A stretch of 64,000 bases of DNA from Sphingobium sp. SCG-1 (GCF_002953135.1 NZ_CP026372.1:3397501-3461500), one strand, 5' to 3'. Counted from the first letter of the stretch, positions 1 to 8,308 are shown. Numbers and translations: made by a program. Notes: generated by a model from the sequence alone, not told the origin.

Positions 1-335
1 TCAACTTGCCTGAACGGCGTTGTGACTGTCAGTTCCCGCACCACCTTGAACCGTGCGACACCGGTGAGGATGATGTTAAAGCGGCCATCGTCCAGCGCCT
101 CGAATTCGCCGATGTGGCCGACGCACCCAATGTTGTAAAGCAGCGGCTCTCTATTCTGGCTGCCCGCATTGGCTGCATCACCGCGAGGCTGGATCATGCC
201 GATCCGCCGATCGCGTGCCATAGCGTCCCGCACCAGCGCCCGATATCGTGGCTCGAAAATGTGGAGTGGCAACTGCATCCCCGGAAAGAGCAGCGCCCCG
301 GCCAATGGGAACAGCGATATGCGCTGCGTCGGCAT
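1..335 (-). CDS. LON peptidase substrate-binding domain protein (3' end cut by window)
   Basis: On the minus strand an open frame starts at the ATG at 335-333 and is still open at base 1, giving 111 complete codons. The N-terminus begins MPTQRISLFPLAGALLFPGM and continues with QLPLHIFEPRYRALVRD, the hallmark of the Lon N-terminal (ATP-dependent protease La, LAN) domain; further on it has GCVGHIGEFEALDDGRFNI. Stand-alone LAN proteins are about 200-220 residues, so roughly half is present. It starts one base after the stop of the thioredoxin-TPR gene, so the two are probably cotranscribed and translationally coupled; this gene order is common in alphaproteobacteria. The exact function of stand-alone LAN proteins is not settled. 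The family call is firm. Confidence 0.9.
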   Translation of the reverse strand, partial: MPTQRISLFPLAGALLFPGMQLPLHIFEPRYRALVRDAMARDRRIGMIQPRGDAANAGSQNREPLLYNIGCVGHIGEFEALDDGRFNIILTGVARFKVVRELTVTTPFRQV

Positions 336-336
336 G

Positions 337-1248
337 TCAGCCGAACAAGATGGCGGATAGGCGACGGCGCTGAGCGGACACCCATGGGTCTTCAAGACCA
401 ACCGCTTCGAAAAGCTTCAGCAATTGCTGGCGGGCCGCGCCTTCGTTCCAGTCGCGATCGCGCGCTACGATGTCGAGGAGCGCGTCTGCGGCGGCATCGC
501 GATTGCCATTGGCCATATAACCGCCTGCAAGTGCAAAGCGCGTTTCATAGTCGTCCGGATTGGCGGCGATCTGCGCTTCAAGCCCCGACAGGTCTTCCAC
601 CGGCTGCGAGTCCCTGGCAAGCGACAATGCCGCCCGCGCGCGTTCGACATGTTGTTCCTTTGCCAATTCCGGCGGCACCGCGTCCAACACGAGTTGCGCC
701 TGATCCAGTTCGCCCAGCGCCACCAGCGCGCGAATCTGCCCGCTGAGCACTTCGGCATTGTCCGGCGCCATGTCCCCGATCTGCCGGAAGATGCTCAGAG
801 CGCGGTCGGCGTCGCCCTCCCCCAGTGCTTCCTCGCCCATAGCAATCAGCGGAGCTATCTCCTGCGCTTGCGCCTTGTCCTCCGACTCGATCGGAAGCTG
901 CGACAGCAACTGATCGAACATTTGCCGGAACTGCCCTTCCGTACGTGCCTGGGTCAGGTCGGCGACCGGCTGGCCCTGAAAGATCGCATAGACGGTAGGG
1001 ATCGACCGCACCTGAAACTGTGAAGCGATGAAGCCGTTCTCATCGACGTTGATCTTGATCAGCTTGACGCCTTTGGTGGCGTATTCGGCGCAAACCTTCT
1101 CGATCACTGGCGTCAGTTGCTTGCAGGGTCCGCACCATTCGGCCCAGAAATCTACGATGACCAGCGATGTGCGCGACGGGTCCACCACGTCGCGGCGGAA
1201 TGCCTCGACGGCCAGCTTGTCGCTCTCGCTCATCCCCAGCGTCGCCAA
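337..1248 (-). CDS. cnoX: Thioredoxin-TPR co-chaperone (CnoX/YbbN family)
   Basis: Thirty residues lead into a thioredoxin fold (about 25-115) with the active site WCGPC (Cys39, Cys42) and the cis-proline loop SIPTV. The C-terminal two thirds are helical TPR-like repeats, the CnoX/YbbN layout; the length of 303 is normal. Family members hand unfolded, oxidation-damaged clients to chaperones in the cytoplasm; some lack redox activity, but both cysteines are kept here. The start is TTG at 1248-1246: it has AGGAG seven bases upstream, whereas the in-frame ATG five codons later has only a weak G-rich stretch. It is followed after one base by the LAN-domain gene. Confidence 0.92.
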   Translation of the reverse strand: MATLGMSESDKLAVEAFRRDVVDPSRTSLVIVDFWAEWCGPCKQLTPVIEKVCAEYATKGVKLIKINVDENGFIASQFQVRSIPTVYAIFQGQPVADLTQARTEGQFRQMFDQLLSQLPIESEDKAQAQEIAPLIAMGEEALGEGDADRALSIFRQIGDMAPDNAEVLSGQIRALVALGELDQAQLVLDAVPPELAKEQHVERARAALSLARDSQPVEDLSGLEAQIAANPDDYETRFALAGGYMANGNRDAAADALLDIVARDRDWNEGAARQQLLKLFEAVGLEDPWVSAQRRRLSAILFG

Positions 1249-1455
1249 TGATCGTCTCCTGATAGCAGCGTTTTCGTGATGCCCTTATGTGGGGCACCTT
1301 TGCGCTGGCGCAAGCTTTCACCACCCAAAGCTTCATCCGATACGGCTTTTTAGAACAGTTTTCGAAATCCGGCAAAAACACGCTTGCCGCATTGCGAAAC
1401 CGATGCTAGTTGCCGCGCCTCACCCGCCGGAAGGACTTGTTCCCCGGCCGCCAGA

Positions 1456-1530
1456 GCGGGCGTAGCTCAGGGGTAGAGCACAACCTTGCCAAGGTTGGGG
1501 TCGAGGGTTCGAATCCCTTCGCCCGCTCCA
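1456..1530 (+). tRNA. tRNA-Gly (anticodon GCC)
   Basis: A complete cloverleaf is visible. The acceptor strand GCGGGCG (1456-1462) pairs with CGCCCGC (1520-1526), followed by discriminator T and an encoded CCA. The anticodon stem CAACC/GGTTG carries the loop TTGCCAA, reading GCC. The T arm holds GGTTCGAATCC. Length with CCA is 75. Confidence 0.97.
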
Positions 1531-1615
1531 GAAATCATCCATAAATCAATGGTTTCTGGGGCAACTGTGTGAGCGTGGTAGTCTCTAAAATGTTTGGTCG
1601 CTCACCTCGTTTACG

Positions 1616-1858
1616 CGCGGACTATCGCGCGAGCTCGGACCGAACGGCATCACCGTCAATCTCGTGCAGCCTGGATCGGTCGACACCGACGCCAATCCGG
1701 CGGACGGCCCCGCGGCAGATTTTCAACGTAGCCTGACCTCCCTGGGGCGTTACGCCAAGCCGCGCGAAATCGCGAATGCGGCGGCTTTTCTCGCAAGCCC
1801 GGCCGCGAGCAGCATCACCGGTGCGACGCTGACCGTCGACGGTGGCGCCATCGCCTGA
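1616..1858 (+). pseudogene. 5'-truncated short-chain dehydrogenase/reductase remnant
   Basis: Only the C-terminal third of a classical SDR remains. In one frame it reads RGLSRELGPNGITVNLVQPG, then SVDTDANP, a RYAKPREIANAAAFLASP segment and the terminal TGATLTVDGGAIA, which match the end of the intact SDR at 39306-40040. The frame is blocked by TAA at 1586-1588, and the cofactor loop TGxxxGxG, the NAG motif and the catalytic Tyr-x3-Lys are all missing. The only in-frame initiator is an internal GTG (1664) with no ribosome site. It lies 85 bases past tRNA-Gly, a common position for integration or deletion scars. No function is expected. Confidence 0.8.
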
Positions 1859-2027
1859 TCATGGGCGCAATGAGGATAGCGTCTTGCTACCGAGATCGGG
1901 CACTCCCTTATCCTAGATGGACGGCCGTCCTCGTGACCGCTTGCCGGCTTCGACTTCGAGATCAAGGTCATCGCCCGCATACCAGATGGTCCGCTTCATT
2001 ATCACGGAAGTCGGCTCTTTTCCGTCT

Positions 2028-2058
2028 AAGACGTTCGCATCGGCCGGGCGAACGTCTT
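2028..2058. repeat. Perfect 11-bp inverted repeat (hairpin)
   Basis: AAGACGTTCGC (2028-2038) is exactly complementary to GCGAACGTCTT (2048-2058) with a nine-base loop. No T-run follows, so it is not an obvious intrinsic terminator. It is about 60 bases before the repeat core at 2121-2139 and probably belongs to the same intergenic element. Confidence 0.75.
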
Positions 2059-2120
2059 GATTTGGTCGCCTGCTGCCGGTTAGCGGACGGACCGCCTCTA
2101 GGAACGTAAAATAGGCAGCT

Positions 2121-2139
2121 GAATGGCGACAAAGGGTCG
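2121..2139 (+). repeat. GGGTCG-type dispersed intergenic repeat, copy 1
   Basis: The core reads GAATGGCGACAAAGGGTCG. Related cores lie in other non-coding gaps at 5002, 10208, 11600, 16148, 18111 and 40819, all in plus orientation. Flanking sequence is much more diverged than the core. Confidence 0.6.
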
Positions 2140-2159
2140 GTTTGGCCTAGCTGGCTAGA

Positions 2160-2945
2160 CTATCGCTGATGGCGTTCCGCCCAATCCAGGGCGAAATCCG
2201 CCACCTCTTCCCAACCGGCATCCAGCAACGTCCAGTGTGACCGGTCCGGAAATTCGCGATATTCGGTGAAAGATGGCGCGCGCTTCTGCCGGGCGAAGAT
2301 CGCGCGTGTCATTGCCGCGTCGGCGATCAAATCCTTGCCGCCGCCGATCAGCAGCATTGGCGCCCGGCGGGGATTGCGCCAGTCAATCTTCATTGGGTTG
2401 ATGATGCCATCCCAATAGACGCGCCCCGGCGTCGGCGCGATATAGCGTTCGTAGAGGGCGCTGGCGCGCGCCGCAGGCACCGTCTGGGCAAAGCGGCGCG
2501 CGAAGAAGCGGTGCGACATATGCTTTACTTTGTTCCGGCTGAAGAGGTCGAGGAACACGGGCAGCGCGGAGACGATCGCATGGGGGTAGAGCGGCACGCC
2601 GGGTGTGGGCGCGGGATCGATCACGACGCCCGAGACGCCCAGACCCCGGTCCATCAGATGCTGGACGAACACGCCGCCTACCGAATGGCCGATCAAAATG
2701 GGCGCTTCGGGCAGGGCACGGATGATCGCCTCATAATGGGCGACGATCTCCCGCTGGCCAAGTTTCCTGAGATCGGGATGGGGGCTGGCGCGCAGATCGG
2801 CAGGATCGCGCTCGTCGAGAGGCCAGTCAGGTGCGATCACGCTATAGCCGCGCGCTTCATAGCGGGCCTTAACTCCCTCCCAGCTTTTGGCGTTCAGCCA
2901 AGCGCCGTGGACGAGGACGATGGTTTTGGTCGGGGTCGTGGTCAT
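2160..2945 (-). CDS. Alpha/beta hydrolase
   Basis: A 261-residue cytoplasmic alpha/beta-hydrolase-fold protein with no signal peptide. The oxyanion-hole motif HGAW is at 13-16, the nucleophile elbow GHSVGG places Ser at 88, and a late PDRSHWTLL supplies the catalytic His; GGGKDLIAD before it holds the likely acid. The family covers esterases, lactonases and dehalogenases; the substrate cannot be read from sequence. The gene lies 28 bases after the second hydrolase (2974-3801) on the same strand, so the two form an operon read away from the GlxA-type regulator at 3927, which is a plausible controller. Confidence 0.88.
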   Translation of the reverse strand: MTTTPTKTIVLVHGAWLNAKSWEGVKARYEARGYSVIAPDWPLDERDPADLRASPHPDLRKLGQREIVAHYEAIIRALPEAPILIGHSVGGVFVQHLMDRGLGVSGVVIDPAPTPGVPLYPHAIVSALPVFLDLFSRNKVKHMSHRFFARRFAQTVPAARASALYERYIAPTPGRVYWDGIINPMKIDWRNPRRAPMLLIGGGKDLIADAAMTRAIFARQKRAPSFTEYREFPDRSHWTLLDAGWEEVADFALDWAERHQR

Positions 2946-2973
2946 GACATGTCTCCTTGTTTCGGGCGTGGCC

Positions 2974-3801
2974 TCAGGCGCGGATGAACGCGAGCAGGTC
3001 GGCGTTGAACCGGTCCTGGTGGGTCTGTGTCAGGCCATGGTCCGCGCCCTCGTAGATCGTGAGGACAGCCTGCTTCACGATCTTGACGGTTTCGAGAGCG
3101 GAGGCACCGATGGGCACGATCTGGTCGTCGTCGCCATGCAGCACGAGCGTCGGCACGTCGAACTTCGCGAGATCGGCGTGGAAGTCACTTTCGGAGAAGG
3201 CGCGGATGCTGTCGAGTTGGCCCTTGAGGCCGCCCATCATGCCCTGCCGCCAAAATTCCTGCTGAACCCCCTTGGAAATGACCGCGCCTTCTCGGTTGTA
3301 GCCGTAAAAAGGAATGGAGAGGTCGCGGAAGAACTGGCTGCGATTGTCGTAGGTGCCCTTGCGGATCCCGTCGAAGGCGTCGATGGGCAGGCCGCCGGGA
3401 TTGGCCTCCGTCTTGAGCATCAACGGCGGCACCGCGCCGATCAGCGCAACCTTGGCGACGCGTGCCGTGCCGTGGCGGCCGATATAACGGGTGACTTCGC
3501 CGCCGCCCGTCGAGTGGCCGACGAGGATCACCTTATGAAGGTCCAGCGCCTCGATCAGTTCCGCGAGGTCGTCGGCATATTGGTCCATGCTGTTATTGTC
3601 CCACACCTGATCCGAGCGGCCATGGCTACGGCGGTCATGGGCGAGGGTGCGGAAACCCTGATTGGCGAAAAAGACCATCTGCGCGTCCCAGGCATCTGCG
3701 CTGAGCGGCCATCCATGGGAGAAGAGGATGGGCTGGGCATCCTTAGCGCCCCAGTCCTTGTAGAAGATGCCGGTTCCGTCCGTGGTGGTGATGATGCTCA
3801 T
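2974..3801 (-). CDS. Alpha/beta hydrolase, non-heme chloroperoxidase/arylesterase type
   Basis: From the chosen start the protein is 275 residues. It shows FSHGWPLSADAW (oxyanion region, about 28-39), the nucleophile elbow GHSTGGGE with Ser97, the acid-bearing HGDDDQIVP and the His-bearing GADHGLTQTH. These are typical of cofactor-free haloperoxidases, which in practice are perhydrolases or esterases. ATG at 3801 is chosen over the longer TTG-initiated frame (to 3846) because GAAGGGAAC precedes it and the family's conserved N-terminus MSIITTTDGT begins there. It is first in a two-gene operon with the hydrolase at 2160-2945 and divergent from the GlxA-type gene. The substrate is unknown. Confidence 0.9.
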   Translation of the reverse strand: MSIITTTDGTGIFYKDWGAKDAQPILFSHGWPLSADAWDAQMVFFANQGFRTLAHDRRSHGRSDQVWDNNSMDQYADDLAELIEALDLHKVILVGHSTGGGEVTRYIGRHGTARVAKVALIGAVPPLMLKTEANPGGLPIDAFDGIRKGTYDNRSQFFRDLSIPFYGYNREGAVISKGVQQEFWRQGMMGGLKGQLDSIRAFSESDFHADLAKFDVPTLVLHGDDDQIVPIGASALETVKIVKQAVLTIYEGADHGLTQTHQDRFNADLLAFIRA

Positions 3802-3926
3802 TCCCTGTTCCCTTCGCTCAACGGCGCGGTTGCGCTCCGTGACCAAAGGGATACACTTGTTGCGTGGCCGTCAGGATCGGCAGTTCCGACAATAGGCAGG
3901 CCAAAACTGACAAACGGGGGTTCGGC

Positions 3927-4916
3927 ATGGCAGAGAGGGTGCGCATCAGGGCCGAGATCGGCCTCATGCTCTATGATAACTGCCAGTCAGCGATGGTCTA
4001 TGGCATCACGGATCTTTTCTCGATCGCTTCGCAATTGGCCACTGACCGGGGAGGGTTGCCGCTGCGCGTCAGTCACTGGGCGCTAGGCGACAACGGCGGC
4101 TTTTCTCGCCTGTTCGATACGCACCCGGATCAGGCGGGCAGCCCTGAAATCCTGATCGTGCCCGGCCGCCTGACGGGTCCGGCCGGTGCGGAGGAAGCGG
4201 CCCCCTATGCGCGCTGGCTGCTCGACCGGCACGCGCAGGGGGCAACGCTCGCGTCCAATTGCGGCGGCGCGTTCCTGCTCGCCGCGACAGGCCTTCTTGC
4301 CGGGCGACCCGCGACGACACACTGGCTCTTTGCCGACCAGTTTCGCGAGCGCTTCCCCGACGTCCGCATGGAACCCGACAAGATGGTGATCGAGGATGGC
4401 GATATCATCACTGCGGGCGGCCTGATGGCGTGGACGGACCTTGGCATGCGGATCGTCGACCGGCTATTGGGGCCGACGGTCATGATCGAGACCGGCAAGT
4501 TCCTGCTCGTCGACCCCTCTGGCCGGGAACAGCGTCACTATAGCAGCTTCGCGCCTCGCCTAACCCATGGCGACGGAGCCATATTGAAGGTTCAGCACTG
4601 GCTGCAAGGAAGGGCGGAAAAGACAGTGAGCGTGCCGGAAATGGCCAACACCGCCGGGCTTGAGGAGCGAACCTTCCTGCGCCGGTTTAAGGCGGCGACC
4701 GGCCTGAAGCCAGTCGAATATGTCCAGAACCTGCGCGTCGGCAAGGCGCGGGAACTGCTGGAATTCACCAGGAGATCCGTGGAGCAGATCGCCTGGGCCG
4801 TCGGCTATGAGGATGCGACGGCGTTCCGCCGTATCTTTCACCGCATTCTGGGGTTGTCGCCGGGCGAGTATCGTAGCCGCTTTTCCAGCAAGACGGAACT
4901 TCAGGTGGCGGCCTGA
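3927..4916 (+). CDS. GlxA-family AraC-type transcriptional regulator (DJ-1/PfpI domain)
   Basis: A 329-residue protein has an N-terminal DJ-1/PfpI-like domain (about 8-175) with the cysteine elbow SNCGGAFLLAATGLL and the family signature ATTHWLFADQF. The C-terminal AraC double helix-turn-helix (about 225-320) includes EERTFLRRFKAATGLKP and the closing GLSPGEYRSRF. GlxA-like regulators sense small metabolites through the DJ-1 domain and usually activate neighbouring catabolic genes. The ATG at 3927 follows GGGGG by six bases and is preferred to the upstream start at 3864. It faces away from the two hydrolase genes across a 125-bp gap that should hold both promoters; I could not pick a clear operator. 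Confidence 0.9.
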   Translation: MAERVRIRAEIGLMLYDNCQSAMVYGITDLFSIASQLATDRGGLPLRVSHWALGDNGGFSRLFDTHPDQAGSPEILIVPGRLTGPAGAEEAAPYARWLLDRHAQGATLASNCGGAFLLAATGLLAGRPATTHWLFADQFRERFPDVRMEPDKMVIEDGDIITAGGLMAWTDLGMRIVDRLLGPTVMIETGKFLLVDPSGREQRHYSSFAPRLTHGDGAILKVQHWLQGRAEKTVSVPEMANTAGLEERTFLRRFKAATGLKPVEYVQNLRVGKARELLEFTRRSVEQIAWAVGYEDATAFRRIFHRILGLSPGEYRSRFSSKTELQVAA

Positions 4917-5365
4917 AGTCCAGTCCTGCGAACGCTCCTTCGTTCTACTAAGAGGAAGGAAAGAAGAGCGGACCGTCTGCTCCCCAAGAGAAAAATGTGG
5001 GCTCAGAGCGACCGGAATGGGTCGACCTCGGTAGACGGCGGTTGGGATGAAGCAGTTTTCCAAGCAGTATCCGCTGAATTGGGGTATACCGTCGGTCGAT
5101 ACCCGCTTTCAATCCTGCCGCCCGTTCGGAGTCTGAGAAAGGCGTTTTTAGCCGAGGCTCGCCATAGCCCACGCAACGAGCAGCAGAGTGACGGCCCCAA
5201 TGCGCCACTGATGTTATGCAGCTTTCTCTATTGCGCCCACTCGCTGGGCTTTTCAGGCCTACCTCGTATTCTTGTATCGCCATCAGACCCTTTTTGATCG
5301 CAGAGATGACGAACACTGTGATTGGCCAGCATGCGAAAGCAACAGAGTATCTAGCCGGCCAACAA
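4917..5365. other. Intergenic region with degenerate repeat copy
   Basis: No gene with coding character is visible on either strand. The region carries repeat copy 2 (5002-5024). The open frames that cross it have no family signature. Confidence 0.5.
5002..5024 (+). repeat. GGGTCG-type dispersed intergenic repeat, copy 2
   Basis: The core CTCAGAGCGACC is followed by GGAATGGGTCG, aligning with copies 1 and 7. A GGACCGTCTGCT block precedes it at about 4970, similar to the one before copy 3. Confidence 0.55.
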
Positions 5366-5977
5366 TTATGCCAGCCGCGCTATGGTTACCATTCTCACCA
5401 AGTCCGACAGGGTTTTGGCGTGCATTTTCATCATCACGTTGGCGCGATAAACCTCAATTGTCCGGGCGCTGATTTCCAGATCGTAGGCAATCGCTTTGTT
5501 GGCTTGTCCTGCAACTAGGCCGTCCATAACTTCTCGTTCCCGGGGGCTCAGGGTGCCGATGCGGTCGAGTACAGCCTGCCGTTCGGCGATGGCCGTTTCC
5601 TTGTCGTTGTGCCGCGCCAAGGCATTGCGAATGGCGGCGAGCATAACCTCATCGTCGAACGGTTTCTCAATGAAGTCAGCGACGCCCGCTTTCATCGCCC
5701 GAATCGCCAGCGGCACGTCGGCGTGGCCAGTCACAACGATTACGGGGACGCGAGCCGCTTTGCCCCCTAAATTCTCGGCGAGCTCGACGCCACTCATACC
5801 GGGCATGCGCATGTCGGTGACAACGCAGGCTTCGGCGAGCGGAGGCGATGACTTGAGGAAGGCATCAGCCGAGGAAAAGGAGCGGACGCGAATGCCGGCA
5901 ACATCAAGGAGGAATTCGAGCGAATGGCGGACGCTTTCATCGTCGTCGATGATGTAGACGATAGGATCACTCGGCAT
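5366..5977 (-). CDS. fixJ: FixJ-type two-component response regulator
   Basis: The protein is 203 residues. The receiver domain (1-120) has the acidic pair IDDDE, phospho-acceptor Asp55 in VVTDMRMPGMSG, the switch Thr in VVTGHAD and Lys105 in FIEKPF. The C-terminal LuxR/FixJ helix-turn-helix (about 140-200) has LSPREREVMDGLVAGQANKA and ISARTIEVYRANVM. ATG at 5977 is chosen because the receiver fold starts there; the frame runs open to 6157 inside the kinase gene. It overlaps the end of the FixL-like gene by 11 bases, so the pair is cotranscribed and should signal together. In rhizobia FixJ~P activates low-oxygen genes; the adjacent oxidase and globin genes are the obvious candidates here. Confidence 0.93.
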   Translation of the reverse strand: MPSDPIVYIIDDDESVRHSLEFLLDVAGIRVRSFSSADAFLKSSPPLAEACVVTDMRMPGMSGVELAENLGGKAARVPVIVVTGHADVPLAIRAMKAGVADFIEKPFDDEVMLAAIRNALARHNDKETAIAERQAVLDRIGTLSPREREVMDGLVAGQANKAIAYDLEISARTIEVYRANVMMKMHAKTLSDLVRMVTIARLA

Positions 5978-7514
5978 CGTATAGCCCTTCCTCGCTAACG
6001 CGCGGCAGCGTAAAACCCAACACTGCTCCACCTCCTTGCTGCGGTTCCGCCCAGATGCGCCCACCGTGAGCCTCGACAATAGTGCGAGAGATTGAGAGGC
6101 CGACCCCCATCCCTGTGCGCTTGGTAGTGATGAACGGCTGAAACAGTCGGTCGGCAACGTCTATGTCGATACCCGGGCCGGTATCGCTCACCGTCACACA
6201 TGCCATTTCCGCTTCAGCAGGTTCGATGCGCACCGTGAGTTCACGTTTAACCGATGTGGACGTAGTCATGGCGTCGACGGCATTGCGCACAAGATTTAGC
6301 ACCACCTGCTGCACTTGGACCTTGTCTGCCAGCACCAACTCTACCTCTGGGCTGAATTCATATTGCACACGAATACCGTGTTCCTTTGCTCCCACAAGCG
6401 CTAGCGCGCTCGCCTCCTCCACCAGCTTGGGCAAGCTCTCGATCGCTCGCTCTGTTTCACCGCGAGCAACGAAATCCCGCAGGCGGCGAATGATGTCGCC
6501 TGCGCGGAGCGCTTCCGTGGCGGCTCGCTCCACCGCATCGATGACGCGCGAATTTGGAACCTCGTCTCGCTCAAGCAGCATCTTGCTGCCCTTCAGGTAG
6601 TTGGCGATCGCTGAAAGCGGTTGGTTCAATTCATGCGCCAGAGCAGAGGCCATTTCACCCAACGCGGTAAGGCGGGAGACATGGACCAGCTCGTTCTGGA
6701 GCTCCTGGAGCCTCGCTTCGGCATGCTGACGTTCGGTCAGGTCCCGGATAAACCCGGTGAAGAAGCGCTGGCCGTTCGCCTGCACCTCGCCGACGGCAAG
6801 CTCCAGCGGGAACGTGGAGCCGTCGCGCCGTGTGCCGACCACGATGCGGCCTTGGCCGATGATCCGCTTCTCGCCCGTCCGATAGTAGCGCTCCAGGTAT
6901 CCGTCGTGCGCTTCGCGATAGGGCTCCGGCATCAAGACCTTCACGTTCTTGCCAGCCACCTCGGCCGCAGGCCAGCCAAACATCCGCTCGGCGGCAGGGC
7001 TGAAGTCACGGATCAAACCTTGCGCATCGATCACGACCATCGCATCCGGAACAGTGTCGAGGATTGAATGGAGATGCGCCTCACGGCTCGCCAGTTCGGC
7101 GGCGGCGGCCTCGGTGTCCGTGCGTGCCCGCTGGAACCACTCGCCGCCAATCGCAATGGCGAACCCGATCGCAACGAACGCGGCGGCTGCGATCACACTG
7201 CCACTCTCGACCGGACCCGCCATGCGATCGCACCACAGCCCTGCGGCCGCGCCGATCAAGGCCGCCATAGTGCCGGCGCGCAAGCCCGACAGCGCGCTCG
7301 CCACCACCACCCCTGGAACGAAGAAGATGAAGGTTGCCCGCGTTCCGAGAACTTCTGCGAAGACTATCCGGATTGCCACACCGGCGGCGATCGCAACCAC
7401 CGCCACCGCCAAGGCGACGGGTAGCGAAAGTCGTGGCAGGAAGCGGCTGGAGAAGCTGCCGTGGCCGACCTCCGGTAAGCCCCTTAAGGGACGCGCGGTA
7501 GGGACATCATCCAA
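5967..7514 (-). CDS. fixL: FixL-type oxygen-sensing PAS histidine kinase
   Basis: The 515-residue protein has N-terminal membrane segments (about 30-125), a PAS domain (about 145-262), a HisKA domain with His294 in LAHELNQPLSA, and a HATPase domain with VLNLVRNAVDA, SDTGPGI and GMGVGLSIS. The PAS domain keeps the FixL heme pocket: His203 in YREAHDGYLERY corresponds to the proximal His of rhizobial FixL, and Arg223 in IIGQGRIV to the distal Arg that senses bound oxygen, with the same 20-residue spacing. I infer a membrane-bound heme oxygen sensor. The start is a TTG (7514); no in-frame ATG lies nearby, so the N-terminus is uncertain. It is divergent from the alternative oxidase. Confidence 0.92.
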   Translation of the reverse strand: MDDVPTARPLRGLPEVGHGSFSSRFLPRLSLPVALAVAVVAIAAGVAIRIVFAEVLGTRATFIFFVPGVVVASALSGLRAGTMAALIGAAAGLWCDRMAGPVESGSVIAAAAFVAIGFAIAIGGEWFQRARTDTEAAAAELASREAHLHSILDTVPDAMVVIDAQGLIRDFSPAAERMFGWPAAEVAGKNVKVLMPEPYREAHDGYLERYYRTGEKRIIGQGRIVVGTRRDGSTFPLELAVGEVQANGQRFFTGFIRDLTERQHAEARLQELQNELVHVSRLTALGEMASALAHELNQPLSAIANYLKGSKMLLERDEVPNSRVIDAVERAATEALRAGDIIRRLRDFVARGETERAIESLPKLVEEASALALVGAKEHGIRVQYEFSPEVELVLADKVQVQQVVLNLVRNAVDAMTTSTSVKRELTVRIEPAEAEMACVTVSDTGPGIDIDVADRLFQPFITTKRTGMGVGLSISRTIVEAHGGRIWAEPQQGGGAVLGFTLPRVSEEGLYDAE

Positions 7515-7593
7515 ATTTCGGGTCTCTCTTTCATCGCCTAGTTACGGCCCATCGGCGGCACACTGTCAATCGCGCCGCACTGGAGAAGTTTCA
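7515..7593. promoter_or_regulatory. Divergent promoter region between fixL and alternative oxidase
   Basis: This 79-bp gap must contain promoters for both the fixLJ pair and the oxidase-globin genes. I looked for an Fnr/FixK-type TTGAT-N4-ATCAA box and found none, so control by FixJ itself is the simpler idea. No site is assigned. Confidence 0.4.
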
Positions 7594-8283
7594 ATGACTG
7601 CACCGTTGATCGATCTTGGCGTCCATCACAAGGCCGGCGGCCTGTCAGACAAAGTAGCGCTTGGCTTTACCAAGGTGTTGCGCTGGTGCGCCGACACCTT
7701 CTTCGCCCAGCGCTACGGCCACCGCGCGGTAGTGCTCGAGACCGTCGCGGCAGTGCCGGGCATGGTTGGCGCGACGATCAACCACCTCGCTTGCTTGCGC
7801 CGCATGTGCGACGATAAAGGGTGGATCAAGACGCTCATGGACGAAGCCGAAAACGAGCGCATGCATCTGATGACCTTCATCGAGATTTCGAAGCCCACCT
7901 GGTTCGAGCGGACGGTGATCATCGGGGTGCAATGGGTCTTCTATCTGTTCTTCTTCGGCCTCTATCTAGTCAGCGCCAAGACCGCTCACCGGGTGGTTGG
8001 CTACTTCGAGGAAGAGGCAGTGATCAGCTACACGCACTATCTCGCCGAAATCGACGAGGGCCGCAGCGCCAACGTGCCGGCGCCCGCGATAGCCAAGCAT
8101 TATTGGGGCCTACCCCAGAACGCCACGCTACGCGATGTGGTCCTGGTGGTCAGGGCGGATGAAGCGCACCACCGCGACGTCAATCATGGCTTCGCCAACG
8201 AGCTCGCCGGCCTGCCGGTCGGTCCAGTAGCCCACTGCCCGCCGCATGCCGAGCTCGTGCCGAACTGGAAGAAGGCTGCCTGA
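7594..8283 (+). CDS. aox: Alternative oxidase (cyanide-insensitive ubiquinol oxidase)
   Basis: A 229-residue protein carries every diiron ligand of the alternative oxidase family: Glu49 in VLETVAAVPG, Glu88 and His91 in ENERMHLMTF, Glu140 in YFEEEAVISY, and Glu190 and His193 in RADEAHHRDVNH. A hydrophobic stretch around 105-130 fits the interfacial membrane helices. The enzyme oxidises ubiquinol and reduces O2 to water without pumping protons and resists cyanide and NO. ATG at 7594 is chosen; the long frame to 6949 is shadow of fixL. It heads a plus-strand series with a receiver, two globins and DUF1971. Bacterial AOX is uncommon outside marine and sphingomonad-like alphaproteobacteria. Confidence 0.95.
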   Translation: MTAPLIDLGVHHKAGGLSDKVALGFTKVLRWCADTFFAQRYGHRAVVLETVAAVPGMVGATINHLACLRRMCDDKGWIKTLMDEAENERMHLMTFIEISKPTWFERTVIIGVQWVFYLFFFGLYLVSAKTAHRVVGYFEEEAVISYTHYLAEIDEGRSANVPAPAIAKHYWGLPQNATLRDVVLVVRADEAHHRDVNHGFANELAGLPVGPVAHCPPHAELVPNWKKAA

Positions 8284-8308
8284 TCGCCGCCCGCAACGAG
8301 GACAGGAC

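Larger units (their letters stand above)
1859..2159. other. Intergenic region with hairpin and degenerate repeat copy
   Basis: I see no supportable gene here. The stretch contains a perfect 11-bp inverted repeat at 2028-2058 and a copy of the GGGTCG-type intergenic repeat ending near 2140, both listed separately. Confidence 0.6.

Noticed and set aside
6..746. 246-residue plus-strand frame at the window start
   Set aside because: It is antisense to the LAN-domain and thioredoxin-TPR genes, both of which have clear family motifs; its own sequence is low-complexity Arg/Pro-rich.
1520..1600. Attachment-site duplication of the tRNA-Gly 3' end
   Set aside because: No second copy of the tRNA end was found in the window, so an integrated island bounded within it is not supported.
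7515..7593. Fnr/FixK box before the oxidase
   Set aside because: Searched by eye for TTGAT-N4-ATCAA and near variants; none present.
6949..8283. 444-residue frame ending in the alternative oxidase
   Set aside because: The first 215 residues are antisense to fixL and not protein-like; the oxidase starts at ATG 7594.
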